64,000 nt of DNA from Ampelomyces quisqualis (Eukaryota; Ascomycota; Dothideomycetes; Pleosporales; Phaeosphaeriaceae): contig JAGTXZ010000014.1 in NCBI GenBank assembly GCA_018398575.1, positions 1,798,001 through 1,862,000 on the forward strand. Reading direction: 5' to 3'. The notes beneath the pieces are model-generated. The model worked only from the letters and a program-made list of their open reading frames with translations, made no database searches and had not been told where the DNA came from. This document shows positions 1-12,374 of this stretch, one piece after another. The number at the start of each line of letters is the position of its first letter. Positions within the stretch are counted from its first letter, which is position 1. The position numbers and the translations under genes were made by a program.

Positions 1-1705
1 CAGACTTATCAAGCCTTCCTGTTTGCCGAGCGGGGCTGTGTCGATTTTATTGATGATCTTGGGACAGATATCGTTGGTATCGTTCTTACGACATCGAGTT
101 GAGCAACTTCAAGCCCTCGAGCTCCACTCATCTTCAGTTGCGGGTGTGGAGTTGTCTGAGGGAAAGTGTTCAAGGAATGCGCTTTATCGGCAAGGAAAGT
201 CTGTCTCATAGCAAAGTGCTTGATGTCAATGACATGGTCATTATGTATCGTAGCGTGATAGATGGGTGTGTGATGACTCACAAGGGAGAAACAGTGTGCT
301 GTCTTCTACAAGCTGTCCGATTGAATCTTAATAGTGTAGTATTATGGTTTGGAGTTGGCATCAAATCAGAAGTTTGAAGGAAGTATGACATCTGCTATTT
401 GTGGTCGAAAGACACTGCTGAATGAGGGCGAGCAAGCCATTCTGCTGTTCGAGTCTCGCGATGTCAATGTGATCCCGTATCGCTCAACCACCGCCTCTGT
501 ATCGTCGCTGTTCGAGCTCTATATCCGTGACGCCGGTCGAGAAGCTTCATGCCTTTGGTGAATTGGGAAACTATGGTAGTATCGTGAGGGCAGAACCTTG
601 TTTACAGTTCCTGAGCGATATCTCCAGGGAGATTATTTTGACTGAATGAACCTTGATGTTGTCGCAAGAACCAGGCGTTGATGCATGTGGAGAGGTTTTC
701 TTCAGCATGGGTCGCTTCCTCGAAGACCTGGTGCGCTGGCAAGTCATTGATGGCGTTGCGCAGCCCAATGGAAGTCTGGTTGTTGTCCGAGAGTAATGAG
801 CTCCCTGGCATTTAATAAGCGCCCGCAGGGGGTGTTCCGACGTTGGTATTGATCACCGCGCGCAGATTGAGCTGAAGAGTGTCGAGCCAAGGAGACATAG
901 GAGGGTTCGGTGGTCAGTTTGGAGAGAAGGTGATGTAGTCATACAAGGTTGTGAGCTCATTTAACAACCCCTGCTGTGAAAGTAGTGGAAGAGCACTTGA
1001 TAGGTGTTCGCGCATGCAAACATGGTTCTGTTCAACATGGGAAATGAGTGCACCGATGCGATACATTCGCGTGCTGTGGCTGCAAAAAGCATCCCTTGGC
1101 CTTATCTTGCATGACGCTGATATTACACGATTCTGTGCGGGTAATCGACGAGCCCAGGGTGAATCGAACAGGAATTGCGCCTGCAGGTAGTTCAATCGTG
1201 CGTGGCCTTCCATGTACGAACGTACGAACAGTTGAATCGTCCGCATTTGCACCGCGCAGCCCGCGGACGCCTAGCAAAGCTCTGATGAGGTTAGACTGAT
1301 CGTACTCCGTATGTACTTTGAAGCCAATCTGCGGGTCGATCGGATGTTTGCAGGGGTGCAACGTTGGAATCGCGTGCATCGGTGTCCAAAATCACCGACC
1401 GCGAGCGCCAAGCGGCGCACTTGGCAGCGACGTCCAAATGACATCAACACTTTTCCATAATGCGATGCATTAGCACATGTCCAAACGCGTCTTAACATGG
1501 CGCCTTCAACATGCTTTTGCGAGCTGGTACCAGACACAAATTTTAATACTTCCCTTCGGGATCCCCCAATTATTTTGCGTAAACAACAAGCTGCAGTCAA
1601 CTAGCCAAGTGAATCATTGTCCGATAGCGTGTCTGTACTGCAAGGCAGCAATCCTAGACCCGCTCGGCTTGCTGCTGGTACATGACAGCAACTTGAGCCG
1701 GCAAC
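1..1705. other. Gene-free 5' stretch, possible minus-strand gene relic
   Basis: I find no intact gene here. On the minus strand, several open pieces (about 1250-914, 811-602 and 400-1) read like protein, with balanced composition, but stops and frame changes separate them and I recognise no family. The last few hundred bases before 1706 should hold the promoter of the ABC transporter gene. A TACTCCGTA motif lies at 1303-1311. The relic reading is a low-confidence inference. Confidence 0.3.
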
Positions 1706-4700
1706 ATGGCTTCAAGCCAGCAACCAACGCCTCTGGACTCTGATATTCCTGGGGGCTGGATCGAGACGCCAGCAGACCCAAGTCGGCAACACTTCTATGT
1801 CGGATCACAATATAATACCGAAGACGTTCCCACTCCTCGCGCTGCAGAGGGGACGGAGCCAACGCTCATATCGAACGCGCACCAGACTAGCAGTGAGAGC
1901 TACTACAATGCTACCGGAGCGGGGTTATTTTCCCATTCGAGCCACAGCACTGCAGTACCCTCACCCGAGCCGGAACCTACTGCAGCTGCAAGTGAGCTGA
2001 GCACTGCTCCGGAGATATTACCCACCAGCCATAACTTGTCACGAGATGCGGGCGTCGCCGCCGTTGGATATCACGGCGAACCCAGCCGTGAGGAGGTCGC
2101 CGAAGAACCATTGGAGAAGTTGGAGGCTGTCGAAAGCACCTCTTCATCTTCTCACGACGAAGATGATGGAGGTTACGCTGCCATCAAGCCAGCCGAGGCT
2201 GCCGCTGCGAGGCCCAAACTGCAATCGAGGCAATCTGGACCCATGACCGAAGACGACTTGTTTCGAGTGCTGTCTAGAAGACGAACTGGTCAGAGTGGTG
2301 GCTTGAGTAGGACAAATACTGGTATCACGGGGTCAGGTAACGAGGAAGATGATGAGATCAACAACCTGATGTCAAAAATGTTCGGGCACACTCGGCAAGA
2401 GTCTTCCGAGGAGGAGAAGACCCGACATCAGGGTGTCATTTTCAAACACCTGACTGTGAAGGGAATGGGTGTTGGTGCCGCTCTGCAGCCGTCCGTTGGT
2501 GATCTTTTCCTGGGCCCGTTTCGATTCGGCAAGAATCTCTTCACCAAGGGTCCGAAGAAGACAGCTGGTAAACCTCCAGTTCGAACTCTTCTCGACGATT
2601 TCACAGGGTGTATACGTCCTGGCGAGTAAGCTCAATCCAAAGAACATTGCTCACTATGGTCATATAGCTAACTTCGCATCAGGATGCTCCTCGTGCTAGG
2701 TCGACCTGGCGCAGGTTGCTCTACTTTCCTAAAGATGATTGGTAACCAACGGTTCGGTTTCGAAGAAATTACCGGCGACGTTACGTATGGGGGTACTGAT
2801 GCTAAGGAGATGTCAAAGAAGTACAGGAGCGAGGTTCTGTACAATCCTGAGGACGATCTACACTACGCTACATTGAAAGTGAAGGAAACCCTGAAATTTG
2901 CTTTAAAGACACGAACGCCAGGAAAGGAGTCAAGAAAGGAGGGCGAAACACGCCAAACGTATGTGCAAGAATTTCTTCGTGTTGTCACGAAACTCTTCTG
3001 GATCGAGCACACGATGAACACCAAAGTCGGAAATGAGTTGATTCGAGGTGTTTCTGGTGGAGAGAAGAAACGTGTTTCCATCGCCGAAGCACTAATAACC
3101 AAGGCATCTGTTCAATGCTGGGATAACTCTACCCGTGGCCTTGATTCCAGTACTGCCTTGGAGTATGTCCAAAGTCTACGTTCGTTGACCAACATGGCAC
3201 AAGTCTCGACCGCAGTCGCTCTATACCAGGCCGGCGAGTCTCTCTACGATCTTTTCGACAAAGTCATTCTGATTCATGAAGGCCGGTGCTGCTACTTCGG
3301 ACCAGCCGATAAGGCCGCCAGCTACTTCAAGAACTTGGGATTCACATGTCCTGATCGATGGACCACGGCCGATTTCCTCACTTCGGTCACTGATGAACAC
3401 GAAAGAAACATCAAAGATGGATACGAAGACCGCATCCCTAGAACCGGAGCCCAATTTGGCCAAGCGTTCGCGAACAGCGAACAAGCTCAAGACAATATGA
3501 CCGAAGTGGAAGAATTCAAGAAAGAGACCGAAAAGCAAGCTGAAGATCGTCGACAGGCGCGTACCAAGGCGACCAAGAAGAAGAATTATACAGTGTCATT
3601 TCCAGCCCAGGTTATGGCTTGTACCAGGAGACAGGCACTCGTCATGATAGGCGATCCTCAATCGCTCGTTGGCAAATGGGGCGGTATCTTTTTTCAGGCG
3701 CTGATTGTTGGGTCGCTGTTCTACAACCTGCAGCCAACCGCAGCCGGAGCTTTTCCACGTGGCGGTGTCATATTTTTCATGCTGCTCTTCAACGCTTTAC
3801 TCGCCTTAGCTGAGCTGACTTCCGCATTCGAAAGCCGCCCGATCTTGTTGAAGCACAAGAGCTTCTCCTTTTACCGTCCAGCTGCGTACGCAATTGCACA
3901 AACCGTTGTCGATGTTCCTTTGGTCCTGATTCAGGTAGTCATCTTTGACGTTGTGGTATACTTCATGGCGAATCTGCAACGCACCGCATCCCAGTTCTTC
4001 ATCTCGCTACTGTTCTTGTGGATTATCACAATGACTATGTATGCCTTCTTCCGTGCTATCGGTGCACTCGTTGGATCTCTGGACATCGCCACTAGAATAA
4101 CAGGTGTGGCTATACAAGCTTTGGTGGTCTACACTGGTTATCTCATTCCGCCATCCAAGATGCATCCTTGGTTTTCCTGGCTGCGATGGATCAATCCAAT
4201 TCAGTACGGATTTGAAGGTCTGCTCGCGAACGAGTTCTCCACCTTGGAAATTCAATGTGTGCTTCCGTACATCGTGCCTCAGATTCCTGGCGCACAGGAG
4301 CAGTACCAGTCTTGCGCTCTTCAAGGTAACACTCCTGGCTCCCTTGTGGTATCTGGATCGGACTATATTTCGGTTGCATTCCAGTATTCTAGGTCGCACT
4401 TGTGGCGTAATTTTGGTTTCATCTGCGCATTTTTCATCTTCTTCGTCGCGCTTACTGCCTTTGGCATGGAAATCCAAAAGCCCAACAAAGGAGGCGGGAG
4501 CGTTACTATTTACAAGCGTGGCCAAGTACCGAAGACAGTAGAGAAAGAAATGGAAACCCAGAGTTTACCTAAGGACGAAGAGAACGGCAACTCTGAAGCG
4601 GTCACAGAAAAGCACACCTCCAGCGACAACGACGAATCTGATAACACCGTGGAGGGCGTTGCGAAGAACGAGACGATCTTCACCTTCCAAAACATCAATT

Positions 4701-6700
4701 ATACGATACCTTATGAAAAGAGCGAGCGGACTCTGCTTGATGGTGTACAGGGCTACGTCAAACCTGGACAGTTGACGGCATTGATGGGAGCGTCGGGTGC
4801 TGGAAAGACCACGCTCCTCAATACCCTGGCTCAAAGGATAAACTTCGGTGTCGTACGAGGTGACTTCCTGGTCGATGGAAAAGTGCTTCCATCTTCGTTC
4901 CAGCGCTCAACAGGATTTGCTGAGCAAATGGATGTGCATGAGTCTACAGCTACGGTGCGAGAAGCGCTCCAGTTCTCTGCACGCTTGCGGCAGCCTAAAG
5001 AGACCCCACTACAAGAGAAATATGACTACGTTGAGAAGATCATTGATCTGCTCGAGATGCGCAACATTGCAGGCGCAGCCATTGGTGTTAGTGGCAATGG
5101 TTTAAACCAGGAGCAGCGTAAAAGGCTCACCATTGGAGTGGAATTGGCCAGCAAGCCGGAGCTTCTTCTATTCCTTGACGAACCAACTTCGGGGCTCGAC
5201 TCAGGGGCTGCTTTCAACATTGTCCGCTTCTTGCGTAAACTGGCTGATGCAGGACAGGCGATCCTCTGCACCATCCATCAGCCGAGTGCAGTCCTCTTCG
5301 AGCATTTCGATCAACTTCTTCTTTTGAAGTCTGGTGGCCGAACTGTCTACTTTGGTGAGCTAGGCCAGGACTCTCAAAAAATGATCGAATACTTTCAGTC
5401 GAACGGGGGGAAGAAGTGCCCCAAAAAAGAAAATCCTGCCGAATATATGCTTGAGGTCATCGGTGCCGGCAACCCGGATTACAAAGGTCAAGATTGGGGA
5501 GAAGTGTGGCAAAAGTCCCGGCAGAATGAGCGTCTTTCCTCTGAAATCCAGGACATCATCAAGAAACGCCGCGAAGCTGGTAAGAACCAGGAAGCCACAG
5601 ACGACCGAGAATATGCAATGCCTTATCCCCAACAATGGCTAGCAGTAGTACGGCGCAGTTTCGTGGCGATATGGCGGGACCCGGAGTACGTCCAGGGTGT
5701 TATGATGCTGCATATCTTTACTGGCTTGTTCAATGGCTTTACCTTCTGGAACCTCGGCCAAAGTCAGGTCGACATGCAGTCTCGCCTGTTCTCGATTTTC
5801 ATGACACTTACAATCTCCCCGCCTTTGATTCAACAACTGCAACCGCGTTTCATAAATACTCGCGCTATATACTCGTCTCGCGAAGGTAGCGCAAAGATCT
5901 ACTCTTGGACAGCTATGGTCTGGGGCACGATCCTGAGCGAAATCCCTTACCGGATCATCTCTGGCACGGTTTACTGGTGCTGCTGGTATTTCCCGCCTGC
6001 ATTCCCTCGCGACACCTATACGGCTGCCAGCGTCTGGCTCTTCATGATGCTGTTCGAGATGTTTTACCTTGGCTTTGGACAAGCAATTGCTGCTTTCAGT
6101 CCGAACGAACTTCTTGCGTCCCTCCTTGTACCCTTGTTCTTTACTTTCATCGTTTCCTTTTGCGGTGTGGTTGTGCCTTACGCTGGATTGGTCTCATTCT
6201 GGCAGTCTTGGATGTACTGGTTGACGCCCTTCAAGTATTTACTTGAGGGTTTCCTCGCTTTGCTTGTCCAGGGACAGGAGATTCGATGTGAGACTCAGGA
6301 GCTGGCAATCTTCCCCGCTCCTCCTGGGCAATCCTGCGACGCATATGCCGGCCAGTTCGCGGAGCAAGCCGGCGGCTACGTCCAAACACAACCGGATGGC
6401 AATTGTGGTTTCTGCCAATTTGCGACGGGTGATGCATTCGCTGCGTCATTCAATGTCTTCCCGCGTTACATCTGGCGTGATTTCGGTACGTATCCGATTG
6501 TTCTTGGCACGACGCCATGCTAACTCTGCGGCACAGGAATTATGTGGGTTTTCATTTTCTTCAACTTCGCAGTAGTGTTTGTCTGCACGTGGTTGTACCT
6601 TGGCGGTCTTCGCAAGATCAAGAATGTGTTTAGCCCAGCGGCAAAGAAGCAGAAGAAAGAACAGAAGAAGAAGCAGCAACAGAACGGGGATGCAGCGTAA
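1706..6700 (+). CDS. PDR-type (ABCG full-size) multidrug ABC transporter
   Basis: A plasma-membrane drug/xenobiotic efflux pump of the fungal pleiotropic drug resistance family (Pdr5/Cdr1 type). Exons 1706-2625, 2683-6485 and 6537-6700 join in frame to 1628 residues. Domain order is NBD1-TMD1-NBD2-TMD2. NBD1 has the deviant Walker A GRPGAGCST (about residue 313), signature VSGGEKKRVS (about 430) and degenerate Walker B QCWDNSTRGLD (about 450). NBD2 has a canonical Walker A GASGAGKTT (about 1010), a deviant signature LNQEQRKRL (about 1114) and Walker B LLLFLDEPTSGLDS (about 1135). This asymmetric pairing is the family hallmark. The first 300 residues are acidic and Ser/Glu-rich, making the protein longer than typical members (about 1500). 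The C-terminus is Lys/Gln-rich and cytosolic. The start is the first in-frame ATG. The substrate cannot be told from sequence, and no biosynthetic genes are adjacent. Confidence 0.95.
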
Positions 6701-7868
6701 GGCGTTGTGTAACATGGTACTTTCACCTAATTAATAATGTAGTCTGTAGCTCTTTGGAACCTGAGATGTATGCTGGAAATTCCTACATGGACAGTCGTGA
6801 ACTTTTGTGGGCTTCCGCTGGAGCAATACATATGAATCGATGCTGGACATGGATTCGTGGCTTTCGGGGAAAGTCGTAGCAGGGCCGCGGCCGGCTACGT
6901 CGTTCTGGACGGCTCGGCATGTGGGTCCACTGTTTTGCATGACATCCCCACGAAAAACACATATTCGGGACGACCCTGTGAAGATGAGAGCTTGTCGTTG
7001 CCTTGGCAGTTGCATGTGATACGATGGAGCATGGCGTGTTCACTCACGCATGAAGCGCTTAGGTAGACGTCTCGGCTTAAGCTCCGCTTAGTCTGTGGGA
7101 TGGAAATGCCTCATCAGCTCTTCCGATGCGCATGGCAAGGTGCGACAGCCATCCGTCCGAGGTACGCGGTGTGACTCGTGCGATTCGCCGCCTCGTGGTT
7201 GATCTCTTGTCCAAGTGCGGGTGTGATCGGAGGTTGCTCATTGCACTGCCTCGCTGCGAACTGCCATCTAACGGACATCGTGAAGAAGACTGTCGTGACC
7301 TCGGCGCCGAGGCAGCATCACGAGCAGCACACGACGGCCAATGGAAAGGGGAACACCCGCTTCCGGCGATGGTGTGACGCAAGGCTTCATTACCCCACAG
7401 ACAACTCAGTTGATCAGCCGTCTGGGGCCCAGCCAAAGACCGCCAATACTCGTGCTCACATAGTAATTGCCCCTCGAAAACTCCTTGCCGTCCATGGGCC
7501 TTGCTGCGACTGCACGCTTTACCGGCCGCCTTCAAGCTGGAATACGTGTTTGCCGGTCGTTCCTTCCGAGCACCCCCATCGCTCCTGCTTGTTCCGTGTT
7601 ATTTTCGTCAGCTGTGCCGAACTACACCCCAGCGACCACCCAGCGGCGCTCCACCCAATCACGCCGCTGCGCGCTAGAAGCAACTCGATCCACATCCGCT
7701 CTGAAGCTGGGCGACGTCGTCACGATGCCAGCTATTAAAGAAGCCTCGGACCCCGTCCTTCGTGCTGCCAGCCCAGCCCCTTTGGCCCAAGACTTTGTCC
7801 GTCACCAGGTGTCCAAACAACAGCGAAACAATTTCCACTCTTCCTCCCTCTCCACTCTACACGCAACC
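6701..7868. other. Intergenic region and PEPCK promoter/5' leader
   Basis: This 1.17-kb stretch between the ABC transporter stop and the PEPCK start has no supported gene. The last about 150 bases before 7869 are C/T-rich with pyrimidine tracts, as expected of a fungal promoter and 5' leader. In-frame upstream ATGs exist (for example 7725), but conserved PEPCK sequence begins only at 7869. I did not find a regulator site I could defend. Confidence 0.5.
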
Positions 7869-10057
7869 ATGGCTCCTCCAGCAGTTAACAAGACCAATCT
7901 CCACCCTAGCGGCTTGAAGTAAGTTCTTGCCATCCTGTCGAGGACTATCTTGTGAAGTGCCAGTCGGTGTCTTTGTCTCTAACACAGATTACTCCTAGGC
8001 CGGCCAAATCCCACACAGAGATTGAAGAAGAACTTCACGACAAGGCACACATCGACTACGACCGCGTAGCTATCGTAAGTTTGTCCCCAGCAACGCTGCA
8101 GCCAAGCCATTTTCCAATACACATCTCAGGTCGCCAACCCTTCAGTCGCCGCCCTGTACGAAGATGCTCTCGTGTACGAGACTGGCTCTGCCATCACCGC
8201 ATCAGGCGCGCTTTCAGCATACTCGGGGGCCAAGACTGGCCGCTCGCCCTCGGATAAGCGCATTGTAGAAGAGCCCTCATCTCAAAACGAGGTCTGGTGG
8301 GGCCCTGTGAACAAGCCGATGAATCCCGATGTAAGTACTTTGTGTTTCGCAAGACATTGGCTTGTGATGTTGGCGGCAGACGTCATCTACGCTAGACGCA
8401 TAACGTTACCCGATGAAGACGATTGCTGCCCGCATCCCTGCACGTGGCGTCCTGGGGCTCCGCTGCCCCGCATTTGCTCTGCAGCAAGCGAAACTCAGAT
8501 GCATTCCATTTCCTGTGCTGACAATATGGTTAGGTCTGGCGTATCAACCGTGAGCGTGCCATTGACTACCTCAACACCAGAAACCGCATCTATGTTGTCG
8601 ACGGTTACGCCGGCTGGGACGAACGCTACCGGATACGCGTCCGCGTGGTATGCGCCCGAGCCTACCATGCTCTCTTCATGCGCAACATGTTGATACGACC
8701 TTTGAGAGAGGAGCTGGAAGGCTTCCATCCTGACTATGTCATTTACAATGCTGGAGCTTTCCCCGCAAATAGGTATACTAGCGGTATGACTTCATCGACA
8801 TCGGTCGCTATCAACTTTGCCGACAGGGAGATGGTCATCCTCGGTACTGAATATGCTGGTGAGTTTCGACTTTCATCGCATCATGGATAATGAGGCTAAC
8901 ATCTGCAAAGGCGAAATGAAGAAAGGGTATAGTACTCGCCAGGCTATCGTATTGGTCGGCATTACTGACATGTGACAGCATCTTCACGGTCCTCTTCTAT
9001 GAGATGCCAGTCAAGCACAACGTCCTGACTCTGCACTCTTCCGCAAACGAGGGTCAGGATGGAGACGTTACTGTCTTCTTCGGGTTGTCAGGAACCGGCA
9101 AAACCACCCTTTCTGCCGATCCTAAGCGTGCTCTGATCGGTGACGACGAGCATTGCTGGAGTGATACTGGTGTCTTCAACATTGAGGGCGGCTGCTATGC
9201 AAAGACCATTGGGTTGTCTGCAGAGAAGGAGCCTGATATCTTCAACGCCATCCGCTTCGGCTCCATTCTTGAAAATGTTGTTTTCGACCCCTCGACCCGC
9301 CTTGTCGACTACGACGACGACACCCTCACCGAGAACACTCGTTGCGCCTACCCAATTGAGTACATTGAGAATACGAAGATTCCTTGCATTTCTAGCAAAC
9401 ACCCCAAGAATATCGTGTTGCTCACGTGCGACGCACGTGGCGTCCTTCCACCAATTTCAAAACTCAGCCCCGAACAAACCATGTACCACTTCATTTCTGG
9501 ATACACTTCCAAGATGGCTGGCACTGAGCAGGGAATTACAGAGCCTCAGGCTACGTTCTCGTCGTGTTTCGCCCAACCCTTCCTCGCCCTCCACCCCATG
9601 CGATACGCCAAGATGCTCGCGGAGAAGATCCAGGAGCACAACACCGACGCATGGCTGCTCAACACGGGATGGGTCGGTGCGGGAGTATCAACAGGAGGGA
9701 AGAGATGTCCTCTGTCAGTGCTAGTCCATGCCTTGTGACGTGTCGGAAAATGTGCTAACTTTGATACTTTGTAGAAAATACACTCGAGCCATTTTGGACG
9801 CCATTCACTCGGGCGAGCTCGCAAAGGTCGAGTTCGAGACGTACGAGACCTTTGGATTATCAGTACCGAAGACGTGCCCTAACGTTCCCGACGAGCTGCT
9901 CAATCCAGCCAAGTCCTGGAACGGCACGGCCGACTTCAAGGGAGAGGTCGACAAGCTTGGCAAGCTGTTTATGGAGAACTTCAAGAAGTACGAGGACGAA
10001 GCCACCTCTGAGGTCCTCAAGGCTGGCCCGCATGTGTGTTGCTGCCCCAAGCATTAG
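7869..10057 (+). CDS. acuF: Phosphoenolpyruvate carboxykinase (ATP)
   Basis: Converts oxaloacetate and ATP to phosphoenolpyruvate and CO2, the committed cytosolic step of gluconeogenesis from acetate, fatty acids or amino acids. Seven exons (7869-7918, 7999-8074, 8130-8330, 8534-8858, 8911-8926, 8979-9713, 9775-10057) give 561 residues, normal for the ATP-dependent fungal enzyme. The kinase-type P-loop GLSGTGKTTLSAD lies near residue 257, followed by the GDDEHCW metal/substrate motif and later GWVGAGVSTGGKR. Exon 5 is only 16 nt and intron 3 is 203 nt, long for this window. The C-terminus carries a Cys triplet (HVCCCPKH). The gene is usually repressed by glucose and induced by gluconeogenic carbon. 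A FacB-like regulator lies about 22 kb downstream. Confidence 0.97.
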
Positions 10058-11272
10058 CGCAGAAGATGCCGATGTTGATCTCTTACATTTTTTACAGACT
10101 GAGTAACGCGGTCGATCGATACAAGTCGAGCTGACGTCAGCGATATTTTTCTACTGCCATTCAATTACCTTCCAACTATTCTCCTTTTATGGTTGTGGGC
10201 ATAGATACGCCCGCTGAGAGAAGTTTTTCTTTCCTTTTTGTTTACTATCTAGCGGCATCATACCACTGTATTGCACGATGGCCGCTCTTCATCACGAAGA
10301 TGAGACTTGGACATATCGTGAGTGGCGTTATAAGGGGGCGGCAAGGCAAATGTGCAGAACGAGATGGATACGCAATGCATATGGCAAGACATGGGTGCGA
10401 AGCAATCACATGTTTCAATCAAGAACCAATTTTTGAGAATATACACTGCGTTTTCGGCCTTGTTCTTCGTGTCGCTATGCGTGATGTAATAAATAATGGA
10501 CAATGTTAGCACTAATCAATATTGTAGGCCGTATAGTACGCGAATAAAGCGTTGTACCACACTTCGAGCGGGTCCAGGTAGATCGTAGTCCGTGGAGTAT
10601 GATACGGAGTACTCCGTGCATACTGCCGTGTACGCAGCTAAGCGAGTGATGACTCATCCAGCGCCTGTGCTACCAAATCATGAAAATTAGTGTTTTCCCA
10701 ATAATGTTCATTCGCCTACCGGAAAAAAAAATGCTCGTGTAGCTTTTAGGCCGCGTGCACCCGCTGCGAGCCGCGCTGCTAAGGTCTATCACGTTTAAAG
10801 GTTAGTATGTAGCGGGAACACGTCGCTTACTTGAATTATCAGCTCGAGCAAGGCCTTCTGGGGTGGCGACGGCAAAAGTACTCGTTCTATCTATCGCTCG
10901 ATTTCACACCTTGGTTACTGAGCTGACTACTATGCTTACTTGTGACTACGGCTGCTACATTAGTTGTACCTCATCACCGATCCGACGGGGTTGTGTTTTG
11001 TGCATTCGGGTACAGTGTACTTGCAATCTAAGATGACTGGGGGAAAGTTTGCGAGTCATAGGGAAGGGGATGCCGCTCGGGCAAACGAAGCTGACGGGCT
11101 ACGAGTTTCCATGGGTGATTAATTTTGACGTGTGCTTTCGTTTAGGCTGAAGCGTGATTGCAGAATATTCGAAGTCCATCATTGCAGTCTAACGCTTCAC
11201 CGTTACAGTCTGTGCATACAAGTGTGTGCAATTTCGTTTTGAAGGATAGCAACGTACGGTTCCGCCGGGACG
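10058..11272. other. Intergenic, no gene seen
   Basis: I see no gene. At 10604-10617 there is a perfect 14-bp palindrome ACGGAGTACTCCGT, one of many TACTCCGTA-type motifs in the window. The stretch ends at the target-site duplication of the MITE at 11281. Confidence 0.5.
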
Positions 11273-11690
11273 CCCACGACTAGAGATGGCTCATTCCATT
11301 CGTGTATAATATACCGTATAGGACCAATACCGAATATTCAACTTGGCCCGTATATTATACCGGAAGAGTGCACAGACTCAAATTTGCCCTGTTTTTGCCT
11401 GTCCTCTTCTGTAGTTCTGCAGCTTTGTTTGCCATCTCTTCCACGCCTGTATACCCATATATCACAACTGTTTCTAGTGTTAACAAATATGCCTCTGCTC
11501 CTAGATCTTAGATAGAGTAACGTAATTTGACAAGAACGCGTGGTCCTGGGTGAATGATCCCAATCACCACCTGCCTATTATGGCTAGGCGTTTTTATGAT
11601 ATTCCATACCGAATATTCGGTATATTACCCCCCTCTGAATACTCGTCAAGATCTCGTTTCATACGGAATACTACCATCTCTACCCACGAC
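11273..11690. mobile_element. hAT-type MITE (copy A) with 8-bp target-site duplication
   Basis: A 402-bp non-coding element spans 11281-11682. Its ends are inverted repeats: TAGAGATGG on the left (11281-11289) and CCATCTCTA on the right (11674-11682), with weaker inverted similarity further in. The identical octamer CCCACGAC flanks both sides (11273-11280 and 11683-11690). An 8-bp duplication plus TAGNGATGG-like ends is the signature of the hAT superfamily. The inside is AT-rich and holds a 16-bp palindrome TACCGAATATTCGGTA at 11607-11622. No transposase is encoded, so it must be moved in trans. It aligns along its length with the diverged copy at 35766-36189. Confidence 0.8.
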
Positions 11691-12374
11691 CATGAACAAC
11701 ATTGGAACAACATTGGAACAACATGACAAAATCTACTCCGTAGCTAGCTGCATAAATCGAGCTACACTAGCGGCATACCCACCAGGTCTAGCAGCAGCGT
11801 TGCCAGACGAACTGAACAGCACCCTGTTTCAATTATTGTCAAGAGGCGCTCACCACAGGGATCTTGTCTTGCTGCCACTGCTAAAATGCTCCTAGGCCGC
11901 ATTCGGCTGCGATGGGGTTGTGCAGATCAGATTCCGAAAGACCATGGCAGTAATTGTGATCGGGGAACTTGGCCGGAGCCAATCAGAAGCATCATATCGA
12001 CTGCCCGCTTCGCCCCACCCCCATGGCGGGACGATTACTACGACGGTGGACCGTCCCTGTGACGGCGGGCATGCTGCAAGACTCTTGCCCACCGGGCGGG
12101 AAAACCCCTTCTACAACAAGTGCGCCCATCACCAAGCGGTCGCCGCCCCAGAGACACGTCCCACGCCACATCCACATCACTTCAGATGATACACGCCAGA
12201 GGAACACACCCCCTTTCCTCGACGCCACCACACTGACAGGACAATACTAGCCAGCCACGTCCGAGCGTTGGGCAGGCTTCTGCCACAGAGCCTTTGCATA
12301 TTACGCCCTGAGTGCCAAACTGTCAGACTCCGGGCTGCCCGTCGCGAGTGACTCGATGCAGCACGAATGGGGGC
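11691..12374. other. Intergenic, upstream of Zn2Cys6 regulator
   Basis: I see no supported gene. A TACTCCGTA motif is at 11734-11742. The last several hundred bases probably hold the promoter and leader of the following regulator, whose exact start is uncertain. Confidence 0.4.

Noticed and set aside
1140..1190. tRNA-like T-loop (TTCGATT, minus strand)
   Set aside because: The T stem pairs only two of five bases, and no matching anticodon or acceptor arms are found.
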